A DNA stretch of 64,000 bases from Amesomyces nigricolor (lineage: Eukaryota; Ascomycota; Sordariomycetes; Sordariales; Chaetomiaceae): contig SRKS01000004.1 in NCBI GenBank assembly GCA_004802645.1, positions 3,038,001 to 3,102,000 on the forward strand, written 5' to 3'. Made by a program: the position numbers and the translations under genes. The notes below the pieces were generated by a model, which made no database searches, was not told the origin of the DNA, and saw only the letters and a program-made list of their open reading frames with translations. Of the stretch, positions 56,991 to 64,000 are shown in pieces (positions within the stretch are counted from its first letter, which is position 1; each line of letters opens with the position of its first letter).

Positions 56991-58804
56991 TCAAACACCC
57001 CCCTCAAAACTCCTCCCCCCCATCTCCCCATCAAACTTCGCGCACTCACTTAGCCCACACAATTCAAATATTTCCCTGATCCCACCCTGCACTCTCCTCT
57101 CGTTCTCTTCCCCGTTCTCACCCTCACCCTCACCACCATCCACCCCTTCATTTTGTGTATCAATAACACGATCCTTCAACATCCCAGTCTCCTTTAGCTC
57201 CCGTGCCGCAGCCTGATAGGCGAGGTATGCAGCCGTCATGGCGAAACAGGGCCAGATGACGATTCTGAAGCCGAGGGATTGGGCAGCGAAAGAGGGGAGG
57301 AGGGGGGTGAGGCCGCCGGAGACGAGGTTTAGGAGGCAGGGTGTTGGGGCCTTTTCTAAGTGTTAGTATTTGTTTTCTTTTTGTTCGGCGCTGAGATGTC
57401 GGGAACAGAGGGTAGATAGGGGGCGCAGTAGAAAAGGGAGAGGTGAGCTGGATGTGAGAGGATATTCGAAGAAGTGAAAGGAGATGAGGGAGGGGACAAG
57501 AGGAGAAAGAGTTGGAGAAAAGAGAAAGATGAAAGGTACAGAACCAAAAAAAGGGGGCAATTTGGGGAAGCAAGTAGAAAGAAGGGCAGCAGAAGGAAAG
57601 GGGTATAGGAACTGTAAACATAGAGCCAGAGAGCAACACATAAACCACCCACCATAACCTCCACAACCCTCCTCATCTCCTTCTCGCTCCTCATCCCCTC
57701 CAAAAACGCCACATCTGCCCCGGCCGCTACAGCAGCCTTCAACCTCTTGACCGCCTCATCAAAGCCACAACTCTGCAGCGCATCCGTCCTTGCGATAATC
57801 ACGATATCCGACTCAAGTCGTTGCCGCGCTGCAACCGCCGCCCGGATGCGCGTTACAAACGTGCCCTCGTCCACCAGCTCCTTGCCCATGAGGTGCCCGC
57901 ACCGCTTGCTCAGCACCTGGTCCTCGATATGCAGCGCCGCGACGCCCGCGAGGATGTAGCGCTCGACCTTTCATCAGTCCGGTTAGTACCTACCACTCAC
58001 AAATACCACCCACCACGCACAGCAGTATCAGTCCCTCCCAAACCAGCTTCAAGCCAGCTTCAAACCAACCTCATCAGACCCCCAACCAGCCTGATCAACA
58101 AAACCTCCCCACACAGTCCAGCCTGACCAAACCCCCGACCTGAGCCCAACCAACCACCACAACGGTTAGGAAAGAAACATGAAAAGGAGGTACTTACCGT
58201 CCTCCCAACCATAACCACCCCCCCAAACCCCGCATCCGCATCAGCAATAACCGGCACACTCCGATCCAACCCAGCCAACATGCCTGCATTCCGCACCATG
58301 TCGTCGGCTGTGGTCAGACCAAGGTCAGGCATGCCTAGGAGGGAGATGGATGTGCCTGCGCCGGTCTGTCATTGCAATCATAGTTTTAGCATTGTTTGGG
58401 GCTCAGGACTGGTGACTGTCCGGGGGAAGGTTGGGGGGGGGGGGGGGGGGGGAAGGGGGTAGAAAGTAGAAAGGGGGATGGAAGGAGGTCGAAGGGGTAG
58501 AGGGGGGGTAGAAGGAGGATAGAAGGAGGATGGAAGGAGGGTGGAAGGAGGATAGAAGTAGGTTAAAGGTAGGTTGGAAGGGGGTTGAAAAAGAATGGAA
58601 TGCGGATCGAACGGTGGGTGGAACGGTAATGGAAAGGGGTGGAGGGTCGATGTGAAGAGGGGTGGGTACCATATACAGCGCGTCAAAGCCCTGCTGGAGG
58701 CAGACCCGCGCTGACAAGCCATCCTGCACGCCCGGGCAGACGAGGATGTTGGAGTTGGGGTCGGCGAGGCGGGCACGGAGGGTTTTGGCTGCGCGGTTGG
58801 CCAT
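56991..58804 (-). CDS. Isocitrate lyase / PEP mutase superfamily enzyme
   Basis: TIM-barrel enzyme of the ICL/PEPM superfamily, which makes or breaks C-C or P-C bonds next to a carboxylate; the substrate is not known for this fungal subgroup. Four exons (58670-58804, 58198-58365, 57653-57967, 56991-57350) give 325 residues. Landmarks in order are ILVCPGVQDGLSARV, GAGTSISLLGMPDLG, VIADADAGFGG (metal-binding Asp region), ALHIEDQVLSKRCGH (the K/R-CGH loop carrying the catalytic Cys), IIARTDALQSCGFDEAVKR and ADVAFLEGMRS. The three introns are long for this window (304, 230 and 302 bases). The C-terminal 60 residues are Glu/Gly-rich. A short 2-methylisocitrate- or oxaloacetate-type lyase is possible; full-length ICL is excluded by size. 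Confidence 0.9.
58433..58620. repeat. Purine-rich minisatellite inside the first intron of the ICL/PEPM gene
   Basis: A G run of about 18 (near 58434-58452) is followed by many degenerate units of the form GGAAGGAGGATAGAA/GGGGTAGAA. On the coding strand the tract is pyrimidine-rich (CCTTCC-type), ending well before the acceptor. Confidence 0.85.
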
Positions 58805-60615
58805 GTTGATCTCCTTCTTCCTGTTCTCGGCAGGTGGGTTGTGAGAGTTAGAGTGTGGTAATGGTTGTGAGGTTTTTTAAGAGATTTGCTCTAAAAAGAA
58901 GGGAAGAGTTAACCCGACAGCTGCTTTCAGATCCTGATTTCACTACCTCACCGAATAAAACTTGACGCCTCCGCCTCCGTTCTCGGACCCGTACCGGCAA
59001 CAGTGGAGACTAATGGCAAAGGAAAACCCGGTCAAGAGCTCCGTATGTAGTGGACCTCCGGCCGGCCCGGCCTCGGCATTCGGGGTGCTGTCCGCCGAGG
59101 GCCCGCTCCGTCGGGCGGGGAATAAGCCGGAACCTACTATTCAAAGCGGGGAGAACCCCCCACGGCATGGCAGGCACTCAGGGTCCAGCTAAATTTAGGA
59201 CTGCCGGATTCGAGAGGGGATGTAACCTTGGGGTCGGTTCGCACCGCTAATGAAGGCGTCTCCCTCTGCGCCATCCCGTGTTTCCCTCCTCTTTGATACC
59301 ATATAGAAATCCTTGTTTGGCTGCTTGTGGTTTTTACTACAGTTAACTTCAGGCTTATGGACGGCATCCTCCCCCTGTTCGACATATAGGTTGGGCAGAG
59401 ATGGGAAGGGGCAGAGAAAACATAGCGGGGAAGTGTCGTCTTACGAGAATGACAGGCTGACTGGCGACGGAGGATGGAGAGGGGACGGCTCGGCGACGCT
59501 GGTCTCGACAATGGAGAGGTTAAATTAAACAGGACGATCGTTGAAGATCAGAGGAGAGCTGGGAATCTCAAGATGCTGCTTGGTGGTGCTGAGAGATCCG
59601 AAGCTTGACAAGGCACCAGAAGAGCCTGCGTGGTATATTTCAAACCTCGACATTGCAAGCAGAGACTCGAAAGATTATGATACCCTCGAATACTCCAAGT
59701 TTTGTTCAAAAAATGCTTGCTTCAATATCAATGAACAAAAACGGCAAATGACAGGATATATGCCTCCCGCTCTGAGACCAAGACATCTACCAACACACAA
59801 CCAGTACACACATAAACAATCAAGCCAGCCCTGATGCACCGCCCAAGATAAATATCAAATCACTAAATCCATTCCACGCCAATCCAACCAACAACTCTCC
59901 CTTCTCTTATTTTGTTATTCATTTTTTCACCTCACCATTTGTCGCTGGCTAAATAACAATCAAAGCCAGAAAGCCCAAACCAGACAATCCATGCAATGCC
60001 CGCATATCCCTCCATCGTGCCCCGTAGTAGGTAGCCTGCCTGCCTGTACGTAAGTAGGGTACTTCGCCGCCTGGATGAACTCCTCTTTCTCCCGATTCCC
60101 AAGCAAAGAAATAACGAGAACTATAAGCATGCCAACGCCTAGGAGAGCGACCGAGAACCGTAGACCGGATAACGAAACGAAGATAAAAAGAGAGAGAAAT
60201 TGTTAAAAAAAAAAAAAAAAAAAGTTATTCAGAGCCAGCCCATCAGCCATCCGAAACACCAAGCAAAATCCAAAAGTAATCACAACGATGGAATGATACC
60301 TGATCCCAAAACGCCAGACCGTCTGCGCCAGTCGGTTCATTGGGCAACTGGTCTGCCCTTCCCCCAGACAAAAATAAAAGCCAGCCCAAACTCCGATGCA
60401 TGATTGTCCCTGATGAAAAGAAGAAAACGTCAATTTGCACAACAAAAAAGAAGGAAAAGAAAAGGGAAATTCCCTGCCCGACCAAACAGTCAGGGCGGGG
60501 GAGTAAAGGTAGCCGTGGGACTGAGCTCCTAGTAATGATAATAAACGAGCCCTGGTATGTCGTTCGTCACTCTTCATCGTCAATCATCACCTGCGCTGTT
60601 GTCGTCTCCTGCCGC
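58805..60615. other. 1.8 kb intergenic region, ICL-PEPM promoter and ATG1 3' side
   Basis: Holds the ICL/PEPM promoter and the ATG1 3' UTR, with an A run of about 19 at 60205-60223. Short frames at 59541-59834 and 60203-60583 have no family features. Confidence 0.4.
60205..60223. repeat. Poly(A) tract, about 19 bases
   Basis: Uninterrupted A run on the plus strand, reading as poly(U) in an ATG1 3' UTR if transcribed that far. Confidence 0.9.
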
Positions 60616-63600
60616 CTAAGTAGGGACACTCCGCGGTGTGACATCGCCGCTGCGGCGGCGCGCTGCGACAAGCTGCTGCTGCTGCTGGGCCTTGGAGGCC
60701 GCCGCGATGGCGTGCATTTTCTTGCGCAGGCTGGTGAGGCGGGTGCTGATCATTTGGATCACTGCGGAACAGTTAGTACGCCAAACTCAGCGGAATAAAA
60801 TTGGGAAGAACGGCAGAACTCACTCTTCTGCACCATCATCTTATCATCACTACTCATCTCGCCCGACCCCTCCTGAGCAACACCAACAACAGGCTTCTCC
60901 TCCCTCGTCGACGACGTCGAAACACGTCGCTTCGGCAGCATATGATCATCATCGCTATCAATGACCGCCTCCAGCATACGGATCGCCGTGACATACGAGA
61001 TCTCACACCCCGGGAGATCCTCGCTCGCGATCTCATTGATCGCGGCGGTGCGGCTCATCTCAACAGCACGGTCGTACATGAGCTTCTCGGCGCTGATGCC
61101 CGCGGAGAGGAAGACGCCCTCGGCGCCCGAGTTGGTGACAGTGGTCGCCTCGGGCGGGTGGTTGCCGGGATGGCTGGGGTGTTCCTCCGGGAGCTGCTTC
61201 TGCGCGTCGATGAGCTTCAGCCGGACAATCTCGGCCTTTTCGAGGACTTCGTTGAATCGAGAGCGGATCCACTGCACGGCCGCGTTGATCTTGAGCGCCA
61301 GCGACTGGGTGTTGCCTGACTCCCGCGTGGCCGAGTGGGCGCTGCTTGATTCGGACCGGCTCTTGCGGGACCACCAGAGGCTGGCGATGTCCATCGACTT
61401 GGCGAGAAGCGACAGCGCCTTGACGTAGAGGACCAGAGCCTCCTCAGACAGCGCGACCACCGCCTCGACCGTGAGTCCGTCGTCATCCTCGCCCATCCTG
61501 TCTGTTGGCACGCCGCCGAGACCGTGCTCCGTAGACGGGGCCAGCGGCACGAGCTGTTTGTACTTGACCTCGGCAAAGCCGTACACAACGTCACTTCGCG
61601 TCGCGTACTCCTCGATGCACTGGGCTACCCGCGAGTCCTCGTCCACCGGCGCGCTCTGCTTTCCGTCCATGATCAGGCCAGCCGGTACAGACGGCGTCGG
61701 ATAGGCGGGGAATGGGCTGTAGATTTGCGGCGGCGATTGTCCCTTGCCAAGAAGTGCCGGGGCATACTTGAAGCCAAATAACCGCAGGCTGGCGTCTTGA
61801 ATGGCCTTGGAAATGACCGATGTTGTGGTGTTCGGGCTGCTGGACAAGGCCTTGTCGTACGAAGTTTTCCGCGAGTGATCGTTTGCGCCCTGGTTCCTTG
61901 AGTGGCTCGGCACGGCTCCTGTTGTCGAGGTCGGATTCCCCTGCTGAGTGGCGCGCCGAACGATGGCGCCAGACTTGGGTGACCGCGAAGGCTGCGGGTA
62001 GAGCGAGATCTGGTCGGCAAGAGCATTAACCTCGACAGCCGTCTTGTCAATGAAGATATAGTCGCGCTCAAATGCCACGTCCTGGGCTGATTTCTCCTCT
62101 TCCGTAAGAGGTCTGCTTGTGGCGCTCTTCCTCCTGACCTGTTTAGTCCCTTCAGCCCCGGCTTCTGACGGTGGCTGAACCAGTGTGGGCGCCTTCGTCG
62201 AGGCGTTTGAGTACCGGCGGCTCCGATCAACGTACGAGATGGGCCGGACGGGCGCCGAAGTGGACGGCTGGACCGTGGGACGCCGTATCCCAAGGCCTTC
62301 TCCTTCCTGTCGTGGGGAGTAGCTCAGTCGTGAGGTAAATACTTGCTCCAGCGGATTCGGCTTGGGCTCGATGGGCGTTGCAAGGGGCGATGACCGACGC
62401 GGCTTTGGTGATGGAGGAAATCCAGGCTCTCGAGGAACTTCCTGCTCTGTGGGAAGTCGTCGGAGAGACTGCCTCCGTGACAAGGTCAGAGGCTCGTCAC
62501 GCCCTCCCGTGCTCCCCTCTGCCACCTTCAACTCCACCGGTTTCGGGATATCATCTTCGACAAGCCCTGGAATAGGCCCTGTGATGACGGGGTGATCAAA
62601 AAAGTCCTCGAATGCTATCCGATCTACCGGATTTCTCTTCAGCAAGGCGCGAATGAGGGACTTAATCTCAGAGCTGACCACACACTCCCTAGGAAACCTG
62701 ATCTGGTCGTCTGAGTTCTCGATCTTCCTCAGCAGCTCGACATGGTTGCCCGCGCGGAATGGCGCCCGTCCTGTCGCCATCTCGTACAGCACGGTCCCGA
62801 CCGACCACAAGTCGGCGCGGGCATCGTACCGCTCATAGCGCAGTATCTCAGGGGCCATGTACAGAGGCGAGCCGCAGAGAGTTTCGGCCAGCGACGTGGA
62901 GGGGAGCACGCGCGCAAAGCCGAAATCCGCCAGCTTAAGCATCGGCAGCGATGGCACGCCAGCGGTTGGTGTTAATGAGTCGTGGCTGGCGCTGAGAATC
63001 TGCTTCACCATCTTGTTGGCCTCGCGCCACTGGGGTGAAGGCAGCAGCAGGAGGTTCTGGGGCTTGATATCGCGGTGGATAAGGTCCAGCTTTCGAAGGA
63101 ACTTGACCGCGCTGGTGAGCTGCTTCAGAAAGTGGCGGATGACGACCTCGTTCAGGCCGGAATTTGGGGCGACGGGGTATTTGCGCGCAAGCTCATGCGT
63201 CGCCGAGTTTGTGATCAGCTTCTCGCGCTTCTTGATGAATAGTGACAAATCACCCAGCTCGCAATACTCCATGATCAGATTGATGTGCGTCACTGACTCG
63301 ACGCAGTCATGGAGGGCAACGATGTGGGGATGGCGCAACCTCTTCAGGATCTTGATCTCTTGATAGAGGTTGTCCTTGAGCTTCTTGTTGAGGCGAGCGA
63401 GCTCGACGGACTTGATGGCGACCAAAGCGTTGGTGACCTAGCGGTGTTAGCGGGGGTTAGGCAGCATGAGAAGGGCAGCATGTTTCTGCAACAAACTCCC
63501 AGACAGACGCTGGCCCACGACAGGGACAGCGAGGGACGAGTTGCAAGAAACAAGCAGCAGCCGGGGCCGAGCTCACCTTGTGACGACCCGAGTACACATG

Positions 63601-63708
63601 GGCGAAACTTCCCTTACCGATCTCCTTGTCGACGTAAAACTGGCCGATGGCAGCGTCGCCGCCGGCCTTGACCCGCTTCGTCGAAGCGGAAGACGGACGT
63701 TCCGCCAT
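60616..63708 (-). CDS. ATG1: ATG1 autophagy-initiating Ser/Thr kinase
   Basis: Kinase of the Atg1-Atg13 complex that starts autophagosome formation (ULK family). Three exons (63577-63708, 60824-63437, 60616-60761) give 963 residues. The kinase domain spans about 23-325: glycine loop IGKGSFAHVY, Lys53 in VAIKSVE, LIHRDIKPQNLLL, ADFGFARV and MAPEILRYERYDARADLWSV. A long Ser/Pro-rich linker is followed by the C-terminal MIT-like region that binds Atg13 (about 560-900; SMDIASLWWSRKS, ALKINAAVQWIRSRFNEVLE). The last exon adds MISTRLTSLRKKMHA and a poly-Gln/Arg tail. The first intron (63438-63576) separates GRHK from VTNALVAIK, so both exons are needed for the ATP site. Length fits fungal ATG1. Confidence 0.97.
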
Positions 63709-64000
63709 GGCTCCCTGAGTGAGTTGGCGATAACAGGAAGCTGGCTGGGGACAGCCCGGAGGCTAGGATATGCGAAAGACGTCGGCGGCCGGCTTGATCG
63801 TCATGTATACGCAGGCGGGGAGCAGTTGGGCGTGGTGCGAGTAGTCACCGAATAGGAGGCTCGAGAAGCGGCGCGAAGAAGAACGACGAGGACGGGCTCG
63901 AGAAGAAGACGGCGAGTGAGTCGTCAGCGCAGGGGACGGGGGCGCGTGGTGCCTCTGCCAGCGGGTTCGAGACGGCAGGTATCCGATAGGTCGGGCGAGG
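63709..64000 (-). promoter_or_regulatory. ATG1 upstream region
   Basis: 292 bases upstream of the ATG1 start to the end of the window; G/A-rich on the plus strand, so C/T-rich in the leader sense. No specific motif is claimed. Confidence 0.4.

Overview
The window reads as nuclear DNA of a filamentous ascomycete, most likely a Sordariomycete close to Sordariales/Chaetomiaceae. The GC-rich genes carry short introns (about 46-140 bp) with GTATGT/GTAAGT-type donors, CTAAC-type branch sites and YAG acceptors. They encode fungal hallmarks: a trifunctional TRP1 (glutamine amidotransferase-IGPS-PRAI), ATG1, Nup192, a MesA/Afi1-type DENN protein and a Zn(II)2Cys6 regulator. I could not fix the genus. 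There is no rRNA, CRISPR or clear transposon. All gene models, splice sites and family names below come from reading the sequence alone.

Layout. 1-3.1 kb: two decayed minus-strand genes, a kinase-like gene and an unrecognised one, each broken by an in-frame TGA where Trp is expected or plausible. 3.4-10.7 kb: S-formylglutathione hydrolase, then SEC63 and a TPR-DnaJ co-chaperone, both minus strand. 12.1-18.8 kb: an EF-hand myosin regulatory light chain-like gene, an Afi1/DENN gene and KTI12. 18.8-22.5 kb: a gene-poor 3.7 kb stretch. 22.5-29.1 kb: a Zn2Cys6 factor, a U-box cyclophilin and a PTM1-like membrane protein. 29.5-35.1 kb: NDUFAF7/MidA methyltransferase, SNARE USE1 and a BRCT protein. 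35.8-45.4 kb: TRP1, NUP192 and TIM9. 48-64 kb: a RhoGAP, an allantoate-type MFS transporter, an ICL/PEP-mutase family enzyme and ATG1.

Most genes are housekeeping: ER translocation and folding, retrograde ER traffic, mitochondrial import and complex I assembly, tryptophan synthesis, nuclear pore, autophagy, Rho and cytokinesis control. They form no single pathway. Divergent pairs share promoters: RLC/AFI1, cyclophilin/PTM1, NDUFAF7/USE1 (with paired telomere-like boxes), TRP1/NUP192 (with a consensus Gcn4/CPC1 site) and TIM9/RhoGAP.

The strongest unusual signal is downstream of the TPR-DnaJ gene. Its TGA stop is followed by CAATCA, matching the CARYYA stop-readthrough context, and then by 121 further in-frame codons. 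These encode an acidic linker, a charged helix and a single hydrophobic membrane span ending in a short basic tail. This suggests a minor, membrane-anchored co-chaperone isoform made by stop-codon readthrough. A second, weaker case of an in-frame protein-like continuation follows the TAG of NDUFAF7. The RhoGAP gene has a 312-bp intron that is open in frame and a multiple of three (exitron-like).
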